Below, in pieces: positions 13,051-24,250 of a stretch of 64,000 nucleotides of DNA (positions are counted from its first letter, which is position 1; each line of letters opens with the position of its first letter). Both the position numbers and the translations under genes were made by a program. Under the pieces are notes generated by a model. The model was not told the origin of the DNA, did not search any database, and saw only the letters and a list, made by a program, of their open reading frames with translations. This DNA is from Casuarius casuarius (lineage: Eukaryota > Chordata > Aves > Casuariiformes > Casuariidae), in the NCBI GenBank assembly GCA_003342895.1, contig PTFA01000279.1:636805-700804 (forward strand), given 5' to 3'.

Positions 13051-13873
13051 GAGGGGACCTTTGAGATCCAGATCGGGCTCCATTTCCTTGAACCTGGCTC
13101 ACTTAAATCTGCAGCCACTCTGCTTTGTGCACGTGTACCAGCTCAGGCTCCAGCCCTTGGTTTCTCTTCTTCCCTCTTCTGAGAAGAGTGAGCTGCAGAC
13201 TCNTCATCCACTCCTGTTGGTTTGTTCCTCAAAGGCAACCTGCAAGGGTTACGTTTACATAATGTCCAGACAAGACAGGTAAAGTTGATTCATTCTGAAC
13301 TGAGGAAAGCTGGTGCTCTCAGAAATGCCTAGCATGAGACCTCCAGGTTACAGAAATCTTTGTGGCCCTTGAAGCTAGACCAAGTTTATCCACTTCACAA
13401 AAGCTGAGCATTCACTCAAAGCCGTGGCCAGTTTTGAATGTCTGAACAATTTGCATTGTGTTCAGTGAATTTCATGGCTTTTTCTACTGTCAAGGCCATG
13501 ATAATATGAAGGTGCTATCATTTGGCATGACTCACTTAATCCAGTCTATTCCCACTCCACCTGTATGCCAACAATTGTGTCTGTGTGAAGGTGTGAGGAG
13601 AAATGTGTTGTTCCTCACCTCGATCACACAAGGACTGGTACCAGGAGAAGGGCAGTCATGGGAGACCCAGGGAGAATGAACCTTTTGGGCAATAGGATGG
13701 ACAAGAGCCAGCCAAAAGCAGCTGCCAGGTTCAAGATTTCCAGAAAGTAGGTCTTGATCTTCTTGAGTAAGAAACAATATTCCCAACTCAACGTGTTTGA
13801 AAATTATCAAACATGCATCTTCGAGAAATGAAATCAGCTTAAAAAGTCCTCAGATCTGGAGGTTTACATTTCC

Positions 13874-13889
13874 TTTTTTTTTTTTTTTT
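13874..13889. repeat. Poly(T) run of 16
   Basis: Uninterrupted T16 after TTTCC. No associated element recognised. Confidence 0.85.
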
Positions 13890-16540
13890 GAGTCTTTCAG
13901 GTCATATTTTCAAGTTGTTTGTTCTCCATGACAGTCAGGTACTTATCTAAAAGAACAGAAACTGATTATCCTGGAGTCAGTGGACTCCAACAGCTGGGAC
14001 TTAAAAAAAGGCAGAGAATATGGATTTGGTCATGAGATGGCAGCCCTGTTTGCAGGGAGTGGCTTATGCCATTTTTAAAAACATTTTGACTCTGTTTTGC
14101 TTTGATGGTCAAATCCAAAATTTTTTTGAACTTACCTCAAAGTTTAACAGTGATATGCAAGATGCTAGTTTTGACCAGGATTTAATCTTCTTTGGAATCA
14201 TATTCGGAATCAGAGGGGCAGGTGAGCTGCTTGATGACTGAAAGCGAGTGACGAGGGCTTTCAAAAACCTCATCCTTGCTGTTGCTTGCGTCCATCAGGA
14301 TTTCTCATCCTTTGCATTAATGCAGTCATTTTGGTTGTGGATCGAGTGCTGCATGAGGGGCATGTATCTTGCATGTCTGGATTTCCTGATTTGCATTTTT
14401 GTGCATTTTTCTTGAAAGCTTTTTCAGAAGAAACTGGTTCAATAATTTAAGTGTGGATGAAACTGCCTCTTTCTGGCAGGTCTGATCTCTGCTGCTTCCT
14501 TTCCTTAGTCTTCAACATCTACTACGGTTTCTCCAGGGAATATTTGCCTCAGCCTCACTCAGACAACTGATTAATTAAAAGAAAGAAATTGTTTAAATAA
14601 CCCCTCCAGCCCAAGCATCCTAGCCAAGTACCTTCTAGCATTTTTCTTGTCGAATCTATTTTGTTCTGCTTTTTCTGCAGAGTCTGCATGCATGCACACA
14701 ACCACACACCCCCTATTTCTCTCTAGTGATTGAAAGTGCAGCGTTCACACTGAGCTCAGAAGTCGCTATGCTGCTTTTCATTGCTATCTTCTTCATGATC
14801 AAATGAGCTGCTGTGGTGTACGACGAGCCTTCTCTGCATCGCTAATAGCAATTCAGACCTAGTGAGGTCCTGTTAGTTTCTGGCAGGGGAAATCTAGCTG
14901 TGATGGCTCAGGAACAATTGCAGCCCTTTGTGCATATAGATGGATCAGTCAGTTTTACACATCGGTTTTACATGGTCCACGCCACCTCAGCCAGGTCAGA
15001 GCAACACAAAAGGCAGAAATGTGGTTTTCAGCTTGGCTGAATCTGGAGCCTTCAGGCTCAGTGAAGTGAGGTGTTAGTGAGCCATTGCAGGGGAAAAAGT
15101 CTGCAGTGCAGTTGCTTTGAGTTGTACCTGATGTTCAGAGAGTTAAAGACACTTAATTAGCACTCTCCTCCCTTTAGATTCCTTGAGCATCCAATAAATC
15201 ACTTCCAAACTGGAAATTTCCAGTCATGCTCAGTCTCAGCAACTGAAGTGTGGAGGTTGTTTGATATGGGCATTTATTTATGTCTCATAAATATGGGCTG
15301 CTTTACAAGAAAAGTGTACATTAAAAAGCTGTTATAATTCAGAGATATTTATCATGGCTTCAGGTTCCTCTTCTTTGAGATGTTAAAAGATTATCCCAGT
15401 GTGCAGGTGACTATGCTGCTGCTGCCTATTAAGTACATTGAATCATGTAGTGGTTTAAGACTCAATACACTGCTAATACGTTGGATTTCACAGGTGTAGA
15501 TATCTGGTTGAATCCGTTAAAGAAAAATCATTTTCCTCTTCATTTTCCCCTATTAAAATGAAATAGTTCTACTTCCAATATGTTTTTAAAGTTATTTTTA
15601 ATATGAATATTTTTGGCCAAATTTAAAAATGAGCAACGAAAGAGTAAAATAAAAAGAGACCTGGGTCACAGTTCAAAACTTTCACCATAACATTTTGATC
15701 CTAGCTATCACCATGAGCAGCTTTTCCACATCATGTGATTTTGGATTTGATTTCTTTCTGGTAATTCCCACCTAGACCCATCCTGAAGGACAGCCCCATT
15801 ACCTGCCTGCCTCATCACCATGGGCTTCCCATCCAAATCTTTGGGAAAGTTGGAAGCCTTGCTGGGTCTTTTGGTTGCATGTGGGGTGCAGTCCTAAGGG
15901 AAGGGGTGAGAGTCCAGCCCTGGGCCTGAGGTAGCATACCACATTTGGGTGGGCAGAGTTGGGTGACCTGCCAATCGCATCCTTCAGCCTTGTGTGCTAG
16001 GACAAACTTCACTCACATTGTCAGGACCAAAGGAAGCCCCATTGCACCCTAGTCTGTAAGACATGTAGNCAGGGATTATGCAACTGTCAGCTCTCTAGTG
16101 TCTTTTAATAAAGCCCATCACTTATCTCCCTCCCGAGAGAGACTTTCCACACATGCCCCAATACGATGAGTTCATTGTTCACTGACAATGAAGGACTGAT
16201 TAAAATGAAGATGTGGCGCCTGATACTGTGCAGGGTAGTGAGTGCGTTTGTTTCTGCACATCCTACTGCAATTTAGCCTTGCTTGAGGCAGTTACTATTT
16301 GGTGTCTGCTGGAAAATGTGGCCTGCATGAGTAATGCTGATTGCAGTGGGGGTGCAGAAGGGGGAAGCAAGACAAGGATATGTATGAGAGACAATTTGGT
16401 CCCAGCAGGAAGCTGATGGGGAAAGGCCAAGGAAGAAAGCTTCCTAAACAGCCTTGGCCCTGGTTATACTGCTGAGAAGAGCTCCCAAAATTTGGGCATA
16501 GTCTTGGTAGCGAAATTCATCTGCCCTTCCATCTGTCCCC

Positions 16541-17386
16541 TTGCCCAACTTTATGAGGAGGAGGTTAATGCTCAAATATTCTAAAAACAAAAGTCACTTT
16601 GGCTACATAGTGCTCATTTTACCTTTCACTTGCCCTAGTTTTATTTCAGTAGGGCTCCTTAGGGCTGCTCCAAGTAATTTTGATTGTCGGGGCAGCTTGC
16701 AGCACAGATTGCGTGTGCTGTTGGAGATCCTATGCACCTTTGGTTGCCTTGTCCTTGTTGCAGCTCTTGCGTGTAGGAGGAGAGGAGCTGTAGCATTATT
16801 GCCACACGGACCTGCAGGTTTTTGGGGGGGATGGCTGATCCAGTGGGAAGGATGCTTAGCCCATGATATGAGCTTCAGCCATGCTCTGGTTGAGGCTCTG
16901 AAAGATCATGCTGTCCGTTTAAGTGGGCTGATAGTTTACCTATCCCTTAAATGTCCCACTTCTGTAGAGGGGAGTAGGAAGGTACTAATTTCACCACTGT
17001 CGTCTTCCCTGGCAAGGCAAGAGTATTGCATCCATGACATCTATGCAGTGGAGGAGAAGGTCCACCTTACNCATCTCTGCAGCAGATGGAAGAGGAGAGG
17101 AGGGGATCCTCCCCAGGTAGGGCTGTCTACACAGGAGGATGGANGTCTCCTCACAGTTGAGTTTGGGTCCAGCAGAAAGGGAAGACACCATCCCAAACAA
17201 CCAAAGCAGGTTGCTCTGTGTTGGGAGATGACCCAAATGCACACCATCTTGTCTGTCCTGCAGCCTGTTCTGCCATCTGAGGCAATGGGTCCTTTCCAAG
17301 CCCCTTATGACCCCGAGGCAGAGAAACACTTCCTGATAGGCACATGGCATGAAGAGTGTATTGGAGAAGTGAAGCCGAAAAGCTGA
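16541..17386 (+). other. Unexplained 281-codon open frame, probably non-coding
   Basis: This is the longest uninterrupted ATG-to-stop frame in the window. The product begins MPNFMRRRLMLKYSKNKSHF. It has one moderately hydrophobic stretch around residues 21-45 and another around 60-80 (LEILCTFGCLVLVAALACRR), then becomes basic and low in recognisable order. Two N bases (17071 and 17144) fall in it. I recognise no domain, and no splice sites, repeat or promoter make it a gene. A minus-strand frame of 119 codons overlaps it (16991-17350), as happens in locally GC-richer DNA. It could be a chance frame, a lineage-specific gene, or a decayed retroelement. Confidence 0.2.
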
Positions 17387-18604
17387 GCTGCGAGATAGAA
17401 TGGTGTAAGAGGCATTTAATTGTTTGCTGGGGCTAAGCTTGTGTTGCGGCTGTGCAACCTACAGAAAGCCTACTGGTTGCATTTTCGAAGGAGCTGCATC
17501 TCTCTTAATAAAAGCCTACAGATTGCTATTTTCCTTCTCTTTCTTTACTCCATATCTTATTTTATCTTAGTCTTTTCTCTTTTCCTTAAAAAAACAACAA
17601 AAACAAAGAAACAACAACAAAATTCTCAAAGCAATTCAGTCTGGCAGCCCCAAGATAACACTCCTGAACTCACCTTGGCAAGCTCTGCTGGGTTAAAAAA
17701 ACACATTTGGCAGCTTTTTGCTGCTTTTCTTGAGCAAAGTCTGTCCTTTTTGGTTTGTTAAGTGCCTAAAGTGATTGGATGAGATTACAACACTTTATTT
17801 TAATGATCCCATTGGAGGTTGATGCTAGTTTTCCAAGGCATACACTGCCCATGGTGTAATTGGTAGTAGACAATAGACATGCAAGTGTCTCATTTGGGGG
17901 AAATTGCAAATTACAATAGTTATGATGCTACAAATTAAAGAGATGTGATGTAGCCCATTATTCCTGGTCCTGCTTGTGTGACATCGGGCACTGCTGAGGC
18001 ATGAATATCATTGAGACACTGCAAGTAACATCTTCAAGTCTCCCNTCTGCAGCTAGAAGCTGTGTGTGAGAGGTTTGGTCTGATCCACAGGCTCCATACA
18101 GTCACGGGGCTGTGTCAGCCCAGAGAAGCCAGACTGTTTTAGCTTCACAGGGGGAAGTGAGGTGCAGTTCATGGATGCAGCCTTTGCTCACCATCTTGGC
18201 TATCCATCAAGAAGAAAGATGAGTGCTTGAAGCTAAAGGGCAAGGCTTAGAAGAAATGAGGATACCTAGTTTGAGGGGGCTCTGGACCAGACTGCCACAA
18301 AGTCCTGAGCAGCTTGCTGGATGGCTCTCGATGGACTGATTCCTCAGAGATTGGGGTCCCTGCAGTAGTAACAGGTTGGGTCCATGGAGCCAAAAGTTTC
18401 CCAGGCTCCCATGGGACAGTTCCATGACCTTTAATGCTCACAGTGGCCCCACCAGGGCATGAGCAGACTCAATGGCATTGGGCAAAGAGCTGTAGTCACA
18501 CTGGGCACAAAATACTTGGCAGTGGAAGGGGGACTTTTAGATGCCTGTTGCACGCAGTGGTCCCAAGCAGAAGCCACAGACTTGCTTTTGGCTACTGCTG
18601 ATCT
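17387..18604. other. Non-genic sequence with an A-rich tract
   Basis: No gene recognised. An A-rich CAA-type tract lies at 17587-17622. AATAAA-type words near 17510 suggest nothing definite. One isolated N lies near 18045. Confidence 0.55.
17587..17622. repeat. A-rich (CAA)n-like tract
   Basis: A7 followed by imperfect CAA/CAAA units. Confidence 0.7.
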
Positions 18605-19835
18605 CTTCTCATGCTAAATGTCCTCCCCTGTTAAGAGTTTAAGCCCAATTCCTCATTTAAGCTTGTCTAGCATCTGCTTGAAGCTGCTGTTCCTCATTGT
18701 GCCTTTGTGTGTGAGATTAAGACGTCTTTTTAACACAGAGTATTTTCTCCCTGTGAAGGTATTCATGAAGTCTATTCAACTTCCCTTTCCTCCTCCTTTC
18801 TGACAAGTGGAAGCTCAGTCTTTCTGAGTGTCTTCTCTAATGCACCCCCCCCCCCCAAATGCTTAGATCATTTTGGTAGCTCTTTTCTACACTGTCTTTG
18901 AATTTCCTGTGCTTTCTTCCATCTCCAGATGCCAGAAAGCTGCATAATATCTCAGGACTAGTCTCCTTGTCACAGCACGAAAAGTCACAGTCACACGCCT
19001 GTTATAGTAGTATTGTACTTCTTTGCCAAACCCTCATTCTGGGAGGTCACATTCAATCCTTTGGACCTTGTGATGCCCATTTGCCAAGTTAGTACTCTTT
19101 TCAGGGTACAGTCCCTGTCCTATGTGTTTCTTCTTGCTAGACACACGACTTTGCATGTTCAAGAAGATTTTGTACGAGCAGGCCCAGCTCCCTCAGTGAT
19201 CCAGACTGCTTTGTACAGAAGCTTCATCCTCATCACTCTGCTGAGCTGCCAGTGTGTGTATCACCTGCCAATTTTATGTGTGTCAACTTGCAGATCACAG
19301 CTGAAAATAGAAAACCATTCTGGGCATGGTACCACTTCTTGTGCCACCTCAATAGAGTCAGTCCTGTTTAGTGCTGGTTTGCCATGAATGGTTGCTGCTT
19401 GATATCTGTCAGGTAGGCAGTGCTTGATCTGTTTATTGCAAGCTTTATTGAGGTCATACAGTACCAATTTTTTAAAACCAAATGACATTCAATACTGAGC
19501 CAAAAGCCTTCCAAACATCTAAGCCGATTACATCTGGACAGTTTCCTTTATCAACCAAACTTGTAATCTCATCACAGACTGAAATAAGATTTGTTTGACA
19601 AGCCCTATTTTCCATAAAAACAGATTGTCTGGCTTTACGGTATACCCATCTTTAATTTTTCAGAAAATTAGTCCTGTATGGAGATTTCTACAAGTTTGTC
19701 CTGGATTGATGTCATCCTGCCTGCTGTTCTGGAATACCTGCAAGATGTTACTACTCTCTGAGGCCTCTCGATGGGCTATACTGCTCTGCGATGACAAAAG
19801 GAGGAGTTCTCAGAAACCAAGCTCCTAACTGTGCC
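18605..19835 (-). mobile_element. Ancient CR1-type LINE fragment (turtle/crocodile-like)
   Basis: On the plus strand the sequence runs 3'-to-5' through an old sauropsid CR1. It includes ATCATTTTGGTAGCTCTTTT followed by a CTACACTGTCTTTGAATTT block near 18868-18905, a region corresponding to the 'quality of remaining internal' CR1 segment near 19255-19400, and GAAATAAGATTTGTTTGACA near 19581, followed by a TTTTCCATAAAAACAGATTG stretch. These phrases in this order are typical of old CR1 copies in turtles, crocodilians and birds. The copy is strongly diverged with several indels and a C12 insertion at 18845-18856. It no longer codes for protein. Edges are approximate. Confidence 0.75.
18845..18856. 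repeat. Poly(C) run of 12 inside an old CR1
   Basis: C12 followed by AAATG. It interrupts the ancient CR1 copy and is probably a slippage expansion within it. Confidence 0.85.
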
Positions 19836-21803
19836 TCAGACCAGGAAAGCCAGTGATCCCATGAAGAAGGCAGTCTGAATGGCAAAGGAGCTCAGGAAAG
19901 GTCTTCAAGAACAACATCCTTGGGGTGATGGCTTCCCTGGGACTACCCTAGGGTGCCCAGAGCAGGGATTCCGGTCTCTGACTGGCTTATTGGAGCTGCC
20001 CTGCCTGCTGCTGTGCCTCTGTGCTTCTCGTGTGTGGGGAGGGATGAGCCTTTGATAGGCTGATCCCTCTCCTGTTGTGGGTCTGGGAGGAGCTGGGACA
20101 GGGTCACGCTTGGGTTGCCCCAAATGCTGCTGTTCCTCTGTACCTGGAGATGAGCTTTTTGTCATGTAACCTAACACCTGATACCCATGAAGGCAAGCAG
20201 ATAAATCAGCAAATTGGCTTAGCTAAGCAAGGAACTCAAGGTCAGCATGAATACCTGTTTCATTTTTACCAAAAATGGGATGGAACCAAACTGAAACCAG
20301 TTGTTTTGTGGGAAATGCAAATTCAAGGCTATGTTTTTATAAGATCTAGCACTCCTGAGCTTTGGGCTAAGATGGGGATGTTAGGTTGTTACTGCAGTAT
20401 AGACAGTTCATTTGACTCATCTACTTTATAGCTGTCCTGTGGTCTCCTAGAAAGGGTGAAACAGAAAACCTAGATGAAAGTGCTCCCACACTTTGGACCT
20501 GGACCCAAGGCATTGTATATGGCTTCTTGCCATCGTTGCCTTTGTTATCTGCCTGGAATAAAGGAAAACCAAACACATTAACAGTGACATTGGGAAGCCA
20601 GTCTAAAAGACCCCCAGTCTTCTAAGAGCTGTCAATAAAGATTACCTTTTGTAAGGCTTCACAGGTAATCTGCTCCCTGCCTGCCTGCAGGATGATATGA
20701 CAGCATACGAAAGAGCACAGCAGAGCCTTCCAGAAGAAGGTTAGATTCTGCCTATCTTATTGAATGGAATGATGTTATATGTTAAAACTCTTTTGCATTC
20801 CTAGTGGGCTGCCAGTGAGACAGCTTAGGGAAGGATTAAGGATCATGGTGGGGAAGACACTGGAAAGCAACATGTTGCAGCAATGCTGCACTGCATGCTG
20901 GGGCACAGCAGCCACAGGCTGCATACTTGATGGTGCTGCAGTCAAATGCTTTGGCTTTGGCTTTCAGCACCACATGTGGCTTGATCAGGTGGGGTTCTGT
21001 TACTCCAGAGTTGGGCAGCTCACTGTAGCATCTTGGCTGTGCTAACTCTGAGCAGGGAGGTGAGGACCTCAAAGCCTGTGCAACAAGCAGCTAGGAAGCG
21101 GTGAAGCTTCCTGCAGGGCCTAGGGAAAGGTTGAGGGAGAAGAAAGGTGCTTGACTGGTGCAGAGGACACCCTCTCTGTAGCATGAGACATAACTTGACT
21201 ATGACTGATTACTCTCCATCACTGATGAACATGGCTTAAATTACTCCTGGATAGCTTATATTGATGACACTGAGCTCGGTGTCAATGACTTGCTCTTAAT
21301 AACTTGGGCAGGCAGCAGCTGCAAACATGGCAGCCGTTCTTCAGTTAGAGGACATCTGAGAGGAAAACACACCTCCAAGAACATCTGGGATTGGGGTGAC
21401 AGCCCCTGAACCACAGGACATTTGACTTCCCTGGCCAGCTGCGCTTGCCTCCACCTGCAGAAGCTGTAGTGTCCTCCCTCCTGGCAGCATGATGGTTCAA
21501 AACGTCTACCTCAGCCTCAGCCCAGGGTTTAAAAATTCATATTCATTCTTGTTTGTTGATATTACTGAAAATCACAGGTCAGCAGTGGTTCCAGCTAGTT
21601 AACCCTGCAATGCACCCATTCACATCCAGGTTTCTTCCTTGAGCTTGTGGAGGGCTGGTGATCTCTTGCCCAACAGAAATCTATCTCACAGGAAGAACTG
21701 AGCTGAAGGGAGGAGAACAGGCTGATGTTCATAGGTGAGACCTCTGAAACCACCTGCCTTCCACCTTAGAAGTCCTGTTTTTGGACACATTAACTGTAAG
21801 TTT

Positions 21804-21846
21804 AGCCACCTACCCACCTACACTAATTAGCCACCTACACTAATTT
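21804..21846. repeat. Imperfect short tandem duplication
   Basis: AGCCACCTAC followed by an ACTAATT end is repeated, the first unit carrying an extra CCACCTAC. Period is about 17-25 bases. Confidence 0.7.
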
Positions 21847-24192
21847 AGGAAACGGGGCTGGAGTTGAATAAAACTCCTTGGATGACCTCTTTTTCTCAAC
21901 TCCCTTCAGATCTCCAGTCTTTTTCTAGCAGTAAATGCTTCATGTCTGTCTTCAGCCAGCTTTGGTGCGTGTCAGAGCTGGATGTCACCACCACGGAGGA
22001 CACAGGTTTTCTCCTTAACACTGAGGCAGTGGGGGGGGTCAGCCTGTACCAGCCAAGATGTGTTTTGTGTTCATATCNACATCTATATAGGATTCTAGAT
22101 ATCTATAATAGTTATATGATATCTACCACCACCTTTGGACAAATCCGATGAATGTCCTTGCTCGGGTAAGTCCCTCTGCAGCAATGGGCTTTCTTCCTCT
22201 GCACTGCTTTGCCACAGCCCTGTCAGTTACTGCTGATGCACATTAGCTAATTTCTATTTTTCTGAAGTGTTTTGTCTTTTTTAGCAACTCTGACACAGGG
22301 TATGTGCCTTGCTGGGTTTATGTACAGCAGCTGTACAACCACTGTGAAAATTTGGAAGGGCTCCAACTAGTCTGTACTATCTAAAATATTCCCAGCACCT
22401 CACCTGGTGCCTGAGCCAGCTCCATTTGGCCCTTGTCTTCTCACAATATTTATCAGCCAAACATCTTTTTCGTGTAGCTGGAATTGCTCATACAGATCTC
22501 ACTGGAGTTGGAAAATTGAAATAAATTTCCTCTGAATGAGGCTTAGCTAATTTGCAGTGTCTCTTGGCATTGACAAGGCATGGTTTAACCAAAACAACAG
22601 CAGTTCTGCTTGTTCCCCTGGCAGCAGTATTCAGAACCTGGGTACTGGAGCAAGTCCTTGATTGAATTTGCATGATCAGACCTTTGTGACCTTTCAGCAG
22701 AGTCAAGGAAAGATGGGGAAATATACCAGTACATGCGGGTTTGTGTTGAAAATGTATTTTCTTGTTTTTAAAAGTGGAATTGGTTTGACTGGGAGTTTTC
22801 ACAAAGTGTTTGTTAATGTGTTGCCTGTGTAAAGCAGTATGACTGACTTTGGAGCCTATATTTTCCAGACTCCTGAGTCTGAGAGTGCCTCAGGGGTGTC
22901 CAAGTATCAAAGGAGGTAGCTAGACACACAGGAGACTTTTGAAAGTGTCTGCAAGAAGTTCTCAAGTCCAGCTGGATGCCTCATCCAGGTAGAATTTCAG
23001 CTCTTGAAGGACTTATTATGACCCTAATGCGCTTAGAGGTTGCTGAAAATCCCAGTGGGAACTGAGCTGCATCTGTAAGTCCCCACAGCAATCAAAGAGT
23101 TAGCTGCTACTTGCTGCAGGAATGGAGACAGAGGTGTCACTTGGGTGTTCTTTGAAACTACCTCCTGTTGGGGGAGAAAAAAAAAAAGACTTCGGTTTCT
23201 AACTTAGATATTTCTGAAAAACATATCTCCATGCTCTATCTACAAAGTAAGGGTGCCAGATCCTTGGATTCATCACTATTTTGCCTTGCTTGTCTATTTA
23301 GAGGAAGGGATGGTCTCTACTTCACACACATATGGCACCAAGCACTCAGATCTTGGGTGCTTCTGTTCACACTCCTCTCTCTCCTCTACTGGTCTAAGTA
23401 ACCAGGGGGTTTTGCAGATTTTCATGTAGTTTGAAGTTTGGCAGCAAAACCATGGTAAACTGTAGTATTTGAAGTATCTAAACTTTGAACAGAGTTATGT
23501 AACACTGAGAACAATGTTACTTTGGCAGCCCCAAGGTCAGATATAGTTTGGTTGAAGTTTGGGAAATACATTATTATTTTTGGCAGGCTTTTGAGAAATA
23601 CAACTTTGGGCAATATGGAACACTGCAAAGATGGCAGACAAGAAAAAGATAAGGATGCGAAACAGCTTTTTTTATTTAAAGNAACCACAGAAGGCAGCTT
23701 TGACAGGCCCTTTGCTGGACTCTGCTTATTTTGTTCTGCATTTTCTGTTCATTCAGCTTCACTTCAAGTTTTATCCTGAGTACCTTCATTTTCCTATTTT
23801 TTTTCTTTCAAGAAGCAAAATGCAAAAGAATTGAGATAAAACCAGACCTTTGCTGTCTTCCTAGTTTCAGGAACTTTTGAAGTTCTGAATTTTGGAAAAC
23901 TCCTTACTTACAACCCCTTAACACTCCTTTGCCATTTTAAAATAAAATTAAATAACAAAACATAAGAATCCCACTTGTAGCTTGAAATGGAGTTAGAAAA
24001 CTAATTGTCACTCTTCTGGGCTAGCTTATCAGGCAGTTTAAAATGCTCCATCACAGTCAGAGCTATGCTAATTAGCAGGAGATGAAACACTCTGTCTCTG
24101 AATAAAACCTTGCCTGGAACTGATCATTGATTTTTAATGCTGTTACACTGAATTTTTTAACTAACTGTCATTTCTGTTTCATTAGTTAAAGA

Positions 24193-24250
24193 AAATATAT
24201 ACGTGTGTGTGTGTCTGTGTGTCTATATATACAGAGAGAGAGAGAGAGAT
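24193..24250. repeat. Compound microsatellite (TA)(TG)(TA)(AG)
   Basis: Consecutive dinucleotide tracts: ATATATACG, then a TG tract interrupted by TCTG, then CTATATATACA, then about eight AG units. It is likely length-polymorphic. Confidence 0.9.

Larger units (their letters stand above)
12754..16540. other. Non-genic sequence
   Basis: No gene seen. It contains a 29-bp tandem duplication at 12993-13050, a T16 run at 13874-13889, and AT-rich sequence at 15240-15660 that may be a conserved non-coding block. Open frames are short and without domains. Confidence 0.6.

Noticed and set aside
17437..17560. AATAAAAGCC near a GCGGCTGTGC stretch as a possible retroviral LTR
   Set aside because: No TG..CA boundaries, no second copy, no primer-binding site and no retroviral frames nearby.
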